Notes: a model not told the origin generated them from the sequence alone. A DNA stretch of 64,000 bases from Clostridiaceae bacterium (GCA_012521105.1 JAAYNA010000039.1:37793-101792); one strand, 5' to 3'. Shown: positions 43,955 to 53,930, numbered from the stretch's first letter. Made by a program: numbers and translations.

Positions 43955-46498
43955 ATGAAGTTGCTTAACTTTAAAATTAAAAGAAAAAGAACTGAAAAAA
44001 CTGAAAAAGTGAGAAGAAAAAAAGAAAAGAGAATAAAACCTGAAATTGCAACCCCAAAGAAAAAACATCCCGCCATATCGGGGCTTTTATATGCCCTTAA
44101 GGTACTGTGGGGAGCTGTGAAACTTATCCTCTTTGTTTTAATTTTAGCCGGATTTGTCGTAGGTGGACTTGGTGCGGGTCTTATATACGGGTATATTGTT
44201 ACTACTCCTGAGCTCAGTGCCAGTGATTTACAGCTAACAAAATTCAACACATTTATTTACGATGTTGAAGGAAATGTTGTGGCTGAGCTAAAGCGGAACG
44301 AAAACCGTGTATGGATTGATTATGTAGATATACCAAAAAATCTGATTAATGCTTATGTAGCAGTGGAAGATAAGCGTTTTTGGGATCATAAGGGTGTCGA
44401 TTTTAAAAGGTTTTTGTATGCTGCTTATTATAGCGCCACGACATATATCAAAGGAGGAGAAAATTTACAGGGTGGCAGTACCATAACTCAGCAAATGGTT
44501 AAAAACCTGACGGGCTCTGATGATATTACAATAAAAAGAAAAATCCAGGAGATGTGGCAAGCTCTAAAACTTGAGCGGGAAGGTCTGTCCAAGGAAGATA
44601 TACTGACCAGGTACTTAAACACAATACCCTTCGGGGGTACGATATATGGTATTGAAATTGCAGCCCAGGCTTATTACGGAAAGGACGTAAGGGACCTGTC
44701 ACTTGCCGAGTGTGCAAGTCTTGCCGGAATCACACAATGGCCGTCAAGATATATTCCAAGTAGCGAAGAAAATATTAAAAATAATCTTGAAAGAGCACAT
44801 ATGATTCTTGGGCTAATGCTGGAGCAGGGAATGATAGCACAGGCAGAATACGAACAGGCTGTTCAGGAAGAAATTAATTTTGTTTATAACCCCAGCGCCG
44901 GAAAAGCAACAAAAACCAGCACTCAGTCGTACTTTGTAGATGAAGTTGTAAAAGCAGTTATCAGGGATTTAAGTGAACAAAAAGGCATCAGTACTCAAAC
45001 AGCCGAGGATATGATTTATAATTCGGGTCTCAAGATATATACCACCCTTGAACCAAAAGTTCAAAAAGCTCTCGATGAGGTATTTACCGATGACACTTTC
45101 TTCCCCGATGTTAATGAGGAAGCAAAAAGACGGGAAGAAATTCCACAGTCTGCCATGGTAATAGTTGATCCCGCAACGGGTGCGGTCCGTGGTCTATACG
45201 GTGGATACGGTGAGAAAAAGGGAAGCGTTTTTAACCGGGCAACTCAAATGAAACGTTCTCCCGGTTCAAGCATAAAACCGCTCCTTGTTTACGCTCCGGG
45301 AATTGAAACAGGTCGAATAACGGCTGCAACTGTTATAGACGATGTACCCCAGCATATGCTTCTTAATGATATGTCGGTTCCCGAAAAGGAAAGAACAAAG
45401 CTTTATCCCCAAAATGTTGAGAAAAAGAACTTTGGGTTAACAACAATTCGAGAAGCTATCGTCCATTCGCGAAATGTTATTTCTGCCCTTACGCTTCGTG
45501 ATTATACTTCTTTCAAGGTTGGATTGAATTACCTTGAAAAGGTTGGCATGCCAAGGTGGGAAGATGAAGGAAAGATATCAATAGCAATGGGTGGCTTTAC
45601 AAATCAAATGAGTCCTTTGGAACTGACCTCGGCTTTCACAGTATTTGCCTATAAGGGCGTATACTGGGAACCTTATTTTTACACAAGAGTTGAAGATGTT
45701 AACGGTAATGTTATTCTTGAAAAGAAACCTAAAGGAACTAAAATCTATTCCGAGCAAACAGCTTTTATTATGAACGACATTCTTCAGGATGTTGTGTCCG
45801 AAGGAACAGCTTCAGGCCTAGGTGTTAAGAATAAAAGAGGGGCAAACATACCAACAGCAGGTAAGACAGGTACTTCAGACAACTACATCGACAGGTGGTT
45901 TTGTGGTATGACCCCCTATTATGTAGCATCAACATGGTATGGTTATGATAACAGGCAGGTTCCTATATCACTGATTTCAGCAGAATCAGCCAATGCCAGG
46001 AAAATATGGCATGCCGTAATGACAAAAATCCATGAAGACCTCGAACCTGTTGAGTTTTTTTCATCGGTTCCTCCTAAAATAGTGAAAAGAGAGATCTGTA
46101 TTGATTCGGGAAAACTTGCAACCGGTCTGTGCAGACAGGATCCAAGAGGCTCAAGGGTTGTGGAAGAATACTTTATTGAAGGAACAGAACCTGAATATGG
46201 CGATAATTGTGAGGTCCATTACAAGGAAAAAGTATGTACTTTATGCAAGGATGAGCATGGCAGGCCTGTACTGGCAAATGAACATTGTCCACCTGAAACA
46301 GTTGAAGAAAGAGTTTTCATCCGAAGACCTGTTGAGTATAAGCCGGCGTTACCCACAGATCCGTATCCTGATGACTGGTATTATGAAATTTATGAAGGTG
46401 AGTACTGTACAATACATGATCGAAGTACGGCAGACCAAAATGAAACAAATGAGGAATCATATTACCCTTATTACTATTACTATTATTACCAGCCCTAG
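43955..46498 (+). CDS. Class A penicillin-binding protein (PBP1A-like) with poly-Tyr tail
   Basis: 847 residues. A cytoplasmic basic region is followed by one helix (near 55-75), then a glycosyltransferase 51 domain with AVEDKRFWDHKG and GGSTITQQMVKNL, then a transpeptidase domain with SxxK SPGSSIKPLL, SRN (HSRNVIS), and KTGTS. A Cys-containing C-terminal region (CIDSGKLATGLC, VCTLCKDEHG) follows. The last dozen residues are mostly tyrosine (PYYYYYYYQP). Start ATG 43955 follows GGGAGG; the frame extends upstream without signal. It makes peptidoglycan at the membrane surface. Confidence 0.92.
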   Translation: MKLLNFKIKRKRTEKTEKVRRKKEKRIKPEIATPKKKHPAISGLLYALKVLWGAVKLILFVLILAGFVVGGLGAGLIYGYIVTTPELSASDLQLTKFNTFIYDVEGNVVAELKRNENRVWIDYVDIPKNLINAYVAVEDKRFWDHKGVDFKRFLYAAYYSATTYIKGGENLQGGSTITQQMVKNLTGSDDITIKRKIQEMWQALKLEREGLSKEDILTRYLNTIPFGGTIYGIEIAAQAYYGKDVRDLSLAECASLAGITQWPSRYIPSSEENIKNNLERAHMILGLMLEQGMIAQAEYEQAVQEEINFVYNPSAGKATKTSTQSYFVDEVVKAVIRDLSEQKGISTQTAEDMIYNSGLKIYTTLEPKVQKALDEVFTDDTFFPDVNEEAKRREEIPQSAMVIVDPATGAVRGLYGGYGEKKGSVFNRATQMKRSPGSSIKPLLVYAPGIETGRITAATVIDDVPQHMLLNDMSVPEKERTKLYPQNVEKKNFGLTTIREAIVHSRNVISALTLRDYTSFKVGLNYLEKVGMPRWEDEGKISIAMGGFTNQMSPLELTSAFTVFAYKGVYWEPYFYTRVEDVNGNVILEKKPKGTKIYSEQTAFIMNDILQDVVSEGTASGLGVKNKRGANIPTAGKTGTSDNYIDRWFCGMTPYYVASTWYGYDNRQVPISLISAESANARKIWHAVMTKIHEDLEPVEFFSSVPPKIVKREICIDSGKLATGLCRQDPRGSRVVEEYFIEGTEPEYGDNCEVHYKEKVCTLCKDEHGRPVLANEHCPPETVEERVFIRRPVEYKPALPTDPYPDDWYYEIYEGEYCTIHDRSTADQNETNEESYYPYYYYYYYQP

Positions 46499-46565
46499 TT
46501 TATGCTCACCAATACCAGTGCCTTTTTAATGAAATACCTTAGTCTTTAAATTAAATTAATATGCA

Positions 46566-46608
46566 AAAACTCCCGCTCATTGAAAGGATTCATTGAGCGG
46601 GAGTTTTT
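46566..46608. terminator. Bidirectional intrinsic terminator
   Basis: Long stem AAAAACTCCCGCTCAATGAA-type, arms 46566-46585 and 46589-46608 with one mismatch, A-rich on the left and T6 on the right. It terminates the PBP gene (+) and the kinase gene (-), which converge here. Confidence 0.85.
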
Positions 46609-46626
46609 TGTATATCCTGTTTATAT

Positions 46627-48285
46627 TTATTTAAAGAAGCAGGAACCGCCTATAAACTCGCGAAGTATTGAATTCGGTGGAATCTCATCGCTGTCAATAT
46701 TCAAAAAGTAACTTAAAAACTCGATGAGGCGTCTGCTTTCTGAATACTGTGGCTGATCTGGTTTAATTTCTGACAGTAAAGGTATCGCCAGTGTTTTCAA
46801 AACACCAAGCTCATAAATCAACGAAGAGTTAAACATAACATCAGCCTGTTCCTGGAAGGGGAATATGTTCTTCTCTTCCCCACGTCTTACAGAAGGCCAA
46901 AGGTCAATTGTTGTTTCTGCAGGACAGCCTCTGAAGCTGTAGTCTCTTACAATCCTGCGGACAAACCTGAGATCGGTTGTTGGTATTCTGTTTTGCTTGT
47001 CTATTTGCATTGATGTTATTGCACTGATATATATCTTAAATTTACTGTTTTCGCTGACTTCTTCGGTAAGTTTCGGGTTAAGCCCGTGTATTCCCTCTAT
47101 AACAAGAATATTGCCTTCCTTTAACTGAAGTCTTCTGTCGTTGTATTCCCTTTTACCTGTCAGAAAATTATAAGTTGGAATACTTACTTCTTCACCGTTT
47201 ATGAGGCTGTTTAACTGCTGATTAAACAGTTTCAAATCTATTGCCTCAAGAGCTTCAAAATCCGGTTCTCCATATTCATCAAGGGGAGTTTTATCCTTTT
47301 CTACAAAATAGTCGTCCAAAGATATATTAAGAGGAAACAGCCCGTTAACTCTGAGCTGTATAGACAGTCTTTGGGCAAAGGTGGTTTTTCCGGATGACGA
47401 AGGCCCCGCTATAAGTATTACTTTTAGCTGGTCCTTTCTTTCGGCAATCATATCTGCTATCCGTGCTATTTTCTTTTCATGGATAGCTTCAGATATCCTG
47501 ATAAACTCATCAACTTTTCCAGCTTCGACGATATCGTTCAGTTTCCCTACATTATCTACACCAAGAATATTGATCCATTGTCTGTACTCGCTGAATATCT
47601 GAAACAGTTTCTTGGGTATATCATGATCTTCAATGGTATCAGGATTTGTTGTCCTTGGCAATATAAGTACAATACCTCCGTTATCAAATTCCAGCCTGAA
47701 TAATGTAAGATAACCACTTGACGGAACCATAAAACCATAAAAGTAATCTTCCATATCATCGAATTTATAAAAGGTTACATATGGTTTTTCGCGGTATTTT
47801 ATGGCTCCATACTTATCTATTCTGTTTTTTTTCAAAAAAAGCTGTTTGGCTTCTTCAGTGGTCATGGTTTTTTTCTCAAATGGCAAATTCATTTTTACTA
47901 AGGCTTTCATGCGTTCTTCAATCTTTTGTACATCTTCAGCATCCAAATTGGTGACAGAACACTCAAAAAATAAGCCTTTGCTTACAGAATGGCGCACTTC
48001 TATTGTCTCTTCGGGGAAAATATCATAAAATGCTTTAATCAGTAAAAAGGCAAGGCTTCTTTGATAAATTCTCACCCCGTCTGCAGTGGAAAGATCAATA
48101 AATGAAATATTGCAGTCCTCTGTAATGGGGTACGTTAATTCCCTTATTTTATTATTCACATATGCTGCTACCACAATTGATTTATTTTCGTTATATAAAT
48201 CGTTTTTAACTTTCTCAAGACTGGTTCCTTCTATAATGCTATATTTCTTCCCTTCAACTGTTACTGTAATATTTTTGTTCTGCAT
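46627..48285 (-). CDS. TGS-domain nucleoside kinase (uridine kinase-like)
   Basis: 552 residues. An N-terminal TGS domain (1-65), a threonyl-tRNA-synthetase-like second domain (70-240) and a C-terminal P-loop kinase domain with GPSSSGKTTF near 297, DDYFVEKDKTPLDEYGEPDF, and VIEGIHGLNP. This three-part architecture occurs in Clostridia and Thermotoga proteins annotated as nucleoside (uridine) kinases. Phosphorylates a nucleoside with ATP/GTP; the physiological substrate is uncertain. It forms a possible group with folA and thyA on the same strand (nucleotide metabolism), 50 bases after folA. Confidence 0.85.
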   Translation of the reverse strand: MQNKNITVTVEGKKYSIIEGTSLEKVKNDLYNENKSIVVAAYVNNKIRELTYPITEDCNISFIDLSTADGVRIYQRSLAFLLIKAFYDIFPEETIEVRHSVSKGLFFECSVTNLDAEDVQKIEERMKALVKMNLPFEKKTMTTEEAKQLFLKKNRIDKYGAIKYREKPYVTFYKFDDMEDYFYGFMVPSSGYLTLFRLEFDNGGIVLILPRTTNPDTIEDHDIPKKLFQIFSEYRQWINILGVDNVGKLNDIVEAGKVDEFIRISEAIHEKKIARIADMIAERKDQLKVILIAGPSSSGKTTFAQRLSIQLRVNGLFPLNISLDDYFVEKDKTPLDEYGEPDFEALEAIDLKLFNQQLNSLINGEEVSIPTYNFLTGKREYNDRRLQLKEGNILVIEGIHGLNPKLTEEVSENSKFKIYISAITSMQIDKQNRIPTTDLRFVRRIVRDYSFRGCPAETTIDLWPSVRRGEEKNIFPFQEQADVMFNSSLIYELGVLKTLAIPLLSEIKPDQPQYSESRRLIEFLSYFLNIDSDEIPPNSILREFIGGSCFFK

Positions 48286-48335
48286 CGATTACCTCCTTAA
48301 ATATATATTCTCTGAAAAGCACACCTATAAGTTTC

Positions 48336-48836
48336 TCACATGCTTCTGTAATATTCATCAAACCGGTATTCAATACCCTTTATACTTTTCTGCCATTCGC
48401 CCTTTTTTACCAGTTCCCATCCTTCAATATCGTCTAAACAGGGCAGAAAAGAATCGGCCTGATACTCTTTATTAAAACGTGTTATATATGCTCTTTTGCA
48501 GAAAGGCAACAGTTGCCGGTAAATGCTTTCACCGCCAAAGACGTATACTTCACCCCGATAGTCTTTCAATTCATCCATTAACTGCCCGATACTATGCACA
48601 ACTACTGCACCTTCAACAGTATAACCGGTGTTGGTTGTCAGCACCACATTTGTACGGTTTGGTAAGGGTTTTCCTTCAGGAAAGGATTCAAGGGTCTTTC
48701 TGCCCATAACAATAACCTTTCCCGTTGTTTTACCTGAAACATATTTCATGTCTTCGGGAATTCTTGCAAGAAGCCTGTTATTAAAGCCAATACCCCAATT
48801 TTTGTCGGCTGATGCAATAATAATCCATTCCTGCAT
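48336..48836 (-). CDS. folA: Dihydrofolate reductase
   Basis: 166 residues. Reduces dihydrofolate with NADPH. Motifs: WGIGFNNRLLARIPEDMKY substrate loop near 14-32, VIMGRKTLES-like nucleotide loop near 45-55, VFGGESIYRQL near 98. It lies 96 bases after thyA, which makes its substrate. Confidence 0.93.
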   Translation of the reverse strand: MQEWIIIASADKNWGIGFNNRLLARIPEDMKYVSGKTTGKVIVMGRKTLESFPEGKPLPNRTNVVLTTNTGYTVEGAVVVHSIGQLMDELKDYRGEVYVFGGESIYRQLLPFCKRAYITRFNKEYQADSFLPCLDDIEGWELVKKGEWQKSIKGIEYRFDEYYRSM

Positions 48837-48932
48837 TTAAAATCACCTCATATCCTGGACCGGCTTTGAACAAGTAACTACTATTTTACTTTTCTGATTC
48901 ACTTATGTGTTTTCAATCAGAACGGAAGAAAA

Positions 48933-49763
48933 TTAAACCGCTACAGGTATTTTTTTAATAGATTCTCCATGCTGATAGTTTTCAAGAGAGAAATCTTCAA
49001 CTTTAAAATCATAAAAATTCTTAACATCCCGATTAATAACAAGCTTTGGTGCAGGATAGGGCTTCCTCTGAATAAGCTCTTCCACCAGCGGAATGTGTCT
49101 GTCGTATATGTGAGCATCGGCGATTACGTGCACAAGTTCACCTGGAACAAGACCTGAAACCTGTGCAAACATATGAATGAGGATGGAATACTGCACCACA
49201 TTCCAGTTATTTGCCACCAAAACATCCTGAGAACGCTGGTTCAAAATTGCATTCAGCTTATTACCTGTTACATTAAAGGTCATACTGTATGCACATGGGT
49301 AGAGATTCATCTCATGCAAATCTGCATGATTGTACATATTAGTTATTATTCTTCTGCTGTATGGGTTATGTTTTAAATCGTATAAAACCCGGTCTACCTG
49401 ATCAAATTCTCCTTCAGGATATTTATGCTTTATTTTCAGCTGATATCCGTAAGCTTTTCCAATGGTTCCCTTTTCATCAGCCCATGCGTCCCAGATGCGG
49501 CTATTCAAATCCTGGATATTATTCGACTTTTTTTGCCATATCCAGAGGATCTCATCTATTGCTGCTTTATAATTTATGGACCTAAGTGTTAATATTGGAA
49601 ATTCCTGAGTCAAATCGTATCTGTTAACTATACCAAATTTCTTAATGGTATGAGCTGGCGTACCATCTTCCCAGCATGGGCGTACCTTTTGCTCCTCTGA
49701 ACTGAACCCATTTTTTAATATATCCTTACACATATCAATAAAAATTATATCTGCCTTGCTCAA
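48933..49763 (-). CDS. thyA: Thymidylate synthase
   Basis: 276 residues. Methylates dUMP to dTMP with methylenetetrahydrofolate. The catalytic Cys lies in NLYPCAYSMTFNV near 150; NQRSQDVLVANNWNV and the C-terminal signature EDFSLENYQHGESI are present. Start TTG 49763 with GGGAGTGA upstream. First gene of the thyA-folA pair. Confidence 0.95.
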   Translation of the reverse strand: MSKADIIFIDMCKDILKNGFSSEEQKVRPCWEDGTPAHTIKKFGIVNRYDLTQEFPILTLRSINYKAAIDEILWIWQKKSNNIQDLNSRIWDAWADEKGTIGKAYGYQLKIKHKYPEGEFDQVDRVLYDLKHNPYSRRIITNMYNHADLHEMNLYPCAYSMTFNVTGNKLNAILNQRSQDVLVANNWNVVQYSILIHMFAQVSGLVPGELVHVIADAHIYDRHIPLVEELIQRKPYPAPKLVINRDVKNFYDFKVEDFSLENYQHGESIKKIPVAV

Positions 49764-49888
49764 ACAAAAATCACTCCCGAATTAATATTAAAAATAGCAA
49801 ATTAACCCTTAACAAATAATATATCACGTATAAATATTTTTCTCAAACATAATAAAAAAAGGACAGAATATCTGCATATTTTAAAAAG

Positions 49889-49917
49889 AAAAGGAAGGCA
49901 GATTATACCTTCCTTTT
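49889..49917 (-). terminator. Intrinsic terminator after uxaC
   Basis: Perfect 10-bp stem AAAAGGAAGG/CCTTCCTTTT, 9-base loop; on the minus strand followed by CTTTTT. Confidence 0.8.
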
Positions 49918-49957
49918 TAATTAATTTATATTCCGTGATCTTTTCTATGATGGCTTA

Positions 49958-51358
49958 TTAAAACCCGAAATAATTCTTTGCATTGTAATAGCTTATCTCC
50001 TGAACCATGGAACCAAGCAGCTCCATATCACGGGGTACTTCGCCGGCTTCAGCCCATTCACCGATTAAATTACAAAGAATTCTTCTAAAGTATTCATGCC
50101 TTGTATACGATAAAAAGCTTCTGGAGTCGGTCAGCATTCCTACAAACCTTCTTAAAAGCCCCATGTTGGCTAAAGCTTTCATTTGTGCAACCATTCCCTC
50201 TTTCTGATCGTTGAACCACCAACCAGAACCAAGCTGAATTTTTCCCGGAACCTCACTTCCCTGGAAACAACCCATAATTGTTGCCAAAACCTCATTGTCA
50301 TAAGGATTTAAGCTATACAGAATTGTTTTTGGAAGTTCCCCGGTTTTCTCGAGGGCATTCAAAAATGCAGCCAGACCTTTAGCCTGCAATGCATCACCAA
50401 TAGCATCGTACCCGGTATCAGGACCTAAAATATTGAACATTCTGGTGTTTAAATTACGGATAGAATTCAGATGCAGCTGCATTGCCCAGCCTCTTTTTGC
50501 ATATTCACGACCAAGGAATACGAGAATATGTGTTTTATACTGATCTGTCTCCAGTTGGGTTAGTTCCTCTCCATTAAGAGCCTTGGTAAAGATCTTCTCA
50601 ATTGTGCTTTCGTCTGCCTCTTCGTAAACACAATACTCAAGAGCATGGTCAGAGATTCTTGAGCCATTTTCATGGAAATATGAAATACGGCTCTCAAGTG
50701 CCTGTTTGAGTTCAGGAACAGATGAAATATTCTGGTCTGCCGCTTTTTCCAAAGAATTTATATACTCTTTAAAACCATCACTGTTAATATTTAATGCCTT
50801 ATCGGGCCTGAATGTAGGAAGGACCTTTACAGAAAAGCTCTTATCCTCTCTGATGGCTTTGTGATATTCGAGGTTATCTGTAGGATCATCGGTAGTACAG
50901 ATTAATTCCACATTGGAGCTTTGGATTATACCTCTTGCCGACAGCTTATCTGTTGAAAGCAGTTCATTGCATCTTTCCCATATTTCTTCTGCAGTTTTCG
51001 GTGACAGTAAATCGTCTATTCCAAAATATCTTTTTAACTCAAGATGGGTCCAATGATACAGCGGATTACCAAGCAAATAAGGCACTGTTTCTGCCCACTT
51101 CATAAATTTTTCCTTTGGTTCTGCATCACCGGTGATATATTTCTCGTCAATACCATTAGCTCTGATTGCCCGCCATTTGTAGTGGTCACCACCAAGCCAA
51201 ACCTCTGTAATATTTTTGTACCTCTTATTCTCGGCTATTTCTTTCGGGCTGATGTGACAGTGGTAATCAATAATAGGTAAGTCTTTAACATAATCATGGT
51301 ACAAGGTTTCTGCAATTTGGTTTTGCAGCATAAAGTTTTCATTAATAAAATTACGCAT
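49958..51358 (-). CDS. uxaC: Glucuronate (uronate) isomerase
   Basis: 466 residues. Isomerises glucuronate to fructuronate and galacturonate to tagaturonate, first step of hexuronate breakdown. The metal motif PIIDYHCHISPKEIAENK near residue 30 and the C-terminal region GMLTDSRSFLSYTRHEYFRR are diagnostic. AGGAGG lies 7 bases before the ATG. It is divergent from a LacI regulator, with a shared operator. No other uronate genes (uxaB, uxuA) are nearby. Confidence 0.95.
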   Translation of the reverse strand: MRNFINENFMLQNQIAETLYHDYVKDLPIIDYHCHISPKEIAENKRYKNITEVWLGGDHYKWRAIRANGIDEKYITGDAEPKEKFMKWAETVPYLLGNPLYHWTHLELKRYFGIDDLLSPKTAEEIWERCNELLSTDKLSARGIIQSSNVELICTTDDPTDNLEYHKAIREDKSFSVKVLPTFRPDKALNINSDGFKEYINSLEKAADQNISSVPELKQALESRISYFHENGSRISDHALEYCVYEEADESTIEKIFTKALNGEELTQLETDQYKTHILVFLGREYAKRGWAMQLHLNSIRNLNTRMFNILGPDTGYDAIGDALQAKGLAAFLNALEKTGELPKTILYSLNPYDNEVLATIMGCFQGSEVPGKIQLGSGWWFNDQKEGMVAQMKALANMGLLRRFVGMLTDSRSFLSYTRHEYFRRILCNLIGEWAEAGEVPRDMELLGSMVQEISYYNAKNYFGF

Positions 51359-51381
51359 ATTTCATCCTCCTACAAAAATAG

Positions 51382-51410
51382 TTGAAAGCGCTTACAGGTT
51401 TGTTTATACT
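51382..51410 (+). promoter_or_regulatory. LacI promoter with operator/cre-like palindrome
   Basis: -35 TTGAAA (51382-51387), 17 bases, -10 TATACT (51405-51410). The palindrome TGAAAGCGCTTACA (51383-51396) overlaps the -35 and fits both the LacI-family operator pattern and the CcpA cre consensus TGWAANCGNTNWCA. It also lies between the uxaC promoter and its start, so one site could control both divergent genes. Confidence 0.7.
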
Positions 51411-51472
51411 TAATATATCATAAAAATTAATCCGATAAAAGATAAAAAACCAATTACATAGGAGAGATCCAA

Positions 51473-52453
51473 TTGAATATTTATGATATTGCAAAAGAGG
51501 CCAATGTTTCCATTGCTACTGTTTCAAGGGTTTTAAACGATAGTGGAAATGTTAGGGATATTACAAGACAAAAGGTTGAAGCAGTTTTAAAAAAATATAA
51601 TTATGTTCCCAGTGCTATTGCTCGTGGCATGATAACAAATTCATTAAAGACCATAGGCATAGTTACCATTGATATACGAAATCTCTATTATGCTAATGTT
51701 GCGCACAGTATTGAGCAGTCTCTTTCTGTTTTAGGTTTTAATACAATCCTGTGCAATACCGGCTACGATATTGATCAAAAAATAAAATATCTGAGAATGC
51801 TTGTTGAAAAGAAAGTTGACTCTATAATACTTGTAGGTTCCCCATTTAAAGATCCCAGCCTTGACAAACCAATTGAGCAGATTTCTAAGAATACGCCCAT
51901 TATAATTGTAAATGGGCATTACGAATATCCTAATATCTATTCTGTTCAGTGTAACGATAGCAAGGCTCTCGAAAAAAGTGTTGATTACCTGGTTTCAAAA
52001 GGAAAAAACAGTTTTCTGTACCTGTACGATGCAGAAACCTTCAGTGGCAGGCAAAAGCTGCTTGGATTCATGAATGCGGTTTCAAAGTATAATGTTAAGT
52101 CGGAAATTTTTCTTATAAAGCCCGGCCTTGAAGCAGCTTATAACAAGGTTAAGAAGCTTCTGGACAGTGGTCTTGCTTTTGATGCGGTTTTAACCAGTGA
52201 AGATTTAACTGCAATAGGTGTGCTAAAGTGCTTAGCTTCATATAACTTTCAGGTTCCCGAAGAAGTCAGCGTTATGGGATTTAATAACTCGGTGCTGTCT
52301 ATTTGCTGTACACCTGCACTGTCTACAGTTGACAGTAAAATGGAGGATATGGGCAGAATTGCCGTAAAAGTATTGCATAAAGTTTTAAAGGGAGAAAAAG
52401 TCGAAGCAAACACAATAATAGAGCCAGAACTTGTTTTTAGAGAAACAACATAA
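51473..52453 (+). CDS. LacI-family regulator (probable uronate-responsive)
   Basis: 326 residues. N-terminal helix-turn-helix YDIAKEANVSIATVSRVLND with hinge region VLKKYNYVPSAIARGM, then a two-lobe periplasmic-binding-protein-like sensor domain. Starts at TTG 51473 after TAGGAGAGA. Divergent from uxaC and overlapping its operator; probably represses both until a uronate or its degradation product binds. The ligand is inferred from context. Confidence 0.88.
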   Translation: MNIYDIAKEANVSIATVSRVLNDSGNVRDITRQKVEAVLKKYNYVPSAIARGMITNSLKTIGIVTIDIRNLYYANVAHSIEQSLSVLGFNTILCNTGYDIDQKIKYLRMLVEKKVDSIILVGSPFKDPSLDKPIEQISKNTPIIIVNGHYEYPNIYSVQCNDSKALEKSVDYLVSKGKNSFLYLYDAETFSGRQKLLGFMNAVSKYNVKSEIFLIKPGLEAAYNKVKKLLDSGLAFDAVLTSEDLTAIGVLKCLASYNFQVPEEVSVMGFNNSVLSICCTPALSTVDSKMEDMGRIAVKVLHKVLKGEKVEANTIIEPELVFRETT

Positions 52454-52492
52454 TACTTGGCTGTTTAAATCCTTTCTTAACGTGGGAATATA

Positions 52493-52510
52493 TTGTTAAG
52501 AAGTTAACTC
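52493..52510 (+). promoter_or_regulatory. Rex-like operator before ldh
   Basis: TTGTTAA-GAAG-TTAACTC matches the clostridial Rex pattern TTGTTAA-N4-TTAACAA in all but the last two positions. It ends 33 bases before the ldh start. Rex would repress ldh at low NADH/NAD+. Confidence 0.6.
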
Positions 52511-52543
52511 ATTCCGGTGATATTAATGAAAGGAGAATAAATA

Positions 52544-53497
52544 ATGAAAAAAGATATTAATAAAGTTTCAATAATTGGTGCGGGCTTCGTTGGCTGTACA
52601 ACTGCCTATACCCTTATGTTAAGCGGAATATTCTCTGAAATGGTAATTATAGATATTAATGAAGACAAGGCAAAAGGTGAAGTTATGGACTTGAACCATG
52701 GCCTTCCCTTTGCCAAGCCTGTAAGGATTTATCAGGGAACTTATAAAGATATAAAAGATTCGGACATTATTATTATATCAGCCGGTGCAAACCAGAAAGA
52801 AGGTGAAACCAGGCTCGATCTGGTGCAGAAAAATACCGAAATTTTTAAAAGCATTGTTTCTGAGATCACTAAGTATACAACGCCTGAGAAAACCCTGCTG
52901 CTGGTCGTTACAAATCCTGTAGACATACTCACTTATGTTACCGCAAAAATATCAGGCTGGCCGGCAGAAAAAGTTATTGGCTCAGGAACGGTGCTGGACA
53001 CAGCACGCTTCAGATATCTGATTGGAGAGCATGTTGGCGTTGATACGCGAAACGTACACGGATATATACTAGGTGAGCACGGGGATACCGAGCTTCCGGC
53101 ATGGAGCCTTACAACAATTGCAGGTATGCCAATGGATGAATACTGTAGGGCATGCAAATCATGCCAGGAAGGGCGCAGCAGGCTTGAAATTTTTGAAAAC
53201 GTGAAAAATGCGGCATACGACATTATAAGTTTAAAAGGGGCAACATATTACGCAGTTGCTTTGGCTGTAAAAAGAATTGTTGAAGCCATTATGCGTGATG
53301 AGCATTCCATATTAACTGTGTCAAGCCTCTTAAACGGCCAGTATGGGCTAAAAGATGTATGCTTAAGCGTTCCTTCGGTAGTAGATCGGAATGGCATAAA
53401 CCGCATTCTTGAAGTACCCCTTTCAGATGAAGAAAAACAATTACTTCACAGATCGGCAGACACCCTTAAAAATGTAATCAGCCAAATCCGCTTATAG
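52544..53497 (+). CDS. ldh: L-lactate dehydrogenase
   Basis: 317 residues. Reduces pyruvate to lactate with NADH. Nucleotide motif GAGFVG at 12-17, [10 protein letters not shown] (substrate Arg), TNPVDI, active-site His in GEHGDTELP near residue 180. GAAAGGAG precedes the ATG. Monocistronic between LacI and a terminator. Confidence 0.95.
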   Translation: MKKDINKVSIIGAGFVGCTTAYTLMLSGIFSEMVIIDINEDKAKGEVMDLNHGLPFAKPVRIYQGTYKDIKDSDIIIISAGANQKEGETRLDLVQKNTEIFKSIVSEITKYTTPEKTLLLVVTNPVDILTYVTAKISGWPAEKVIGSGTVLDTARFRYLIGEHVGVDTRNVHGYILGEHGDTELPAWSLTTIAGMPMDEYCRACKSCQEGRSRLEIFENVKNAAYDIISLKGATYYAVALAVKRIVEAIMRDEHSILTVSSLLNGQYGLKDVCLSVPSVVDRNGINRILEVPLSDEEKQLLHRSADTLKNVISQIRL

Positions 53498-53583
53498 CAT
53501 ACAGTTTTTCGCAAATTACATGTAGGTGGAAATTATATATAATGTAGTTTTATAATAGCGGTTAATATACTTCAAAGTATACT

Positions 53584-53606
53584 AAAGGGCTTAATAGAAG
53601 CCCTTT
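53584..53606. terminator. Bidirectional hairpin terminator
   Basis: 9-bp stem AAAGGGCTT/AAGCCCTTT between convergent ldh and the micro-protein gene; its right arm overlaps the micro-protein stop codon. Confidence 0.7.
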
Positions 53607-53760
53607 AATCTCCAAAAATTCTTTTTCCCCTAATAATCCGAATAAGAACAGTAATGACAGCAACTACAAGAAGGATGTGAATAAAACCTCCCAGCGTAAA
53701 AGAAGTTACAACTCCCAATAGCCATAAAACAAAAAGAACAATCGCAATGGTCCATAACAT
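53605..53760 (-). CDS. Lmo0937-family micro-membrane protein
   Basis: 51 residues: MLWTIAIVLFVLWLLGVVTS followed by FTLGGFIHILLVVAV and a basic end IIRGKRIFGD, two membrane helices. The WLLG..TS.TLGG.IHILL pattern is the Lmo0937 family, a widespread tiny membrane protein of unknown role, often linked to envelope stress. AAGGTGTG precedes the ATG. Too short for usual ORF cut-offs. Confidence 0.85.
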   Translation of the reverse strand: MLWTIAIVLFVLWLLGVVTSFTLGGFIHILLVVAVITVLIRIIRGKRIFGD

Positions 53761-53930
53761 TGTATCACACACCTTTCAAAATTTGTTTTACCCAAAAATA
53801 AGTTTTTCATTCAAGGCAAATTATTCAATGCTTGTCTATCTTTTATTTTGCATAAGATTTGAACATTAAGCTTAAAATAAGAATCTGAGTATTGTTAAAT
53901 CATACATATAAAATCGCTGGGGTGAAATCA

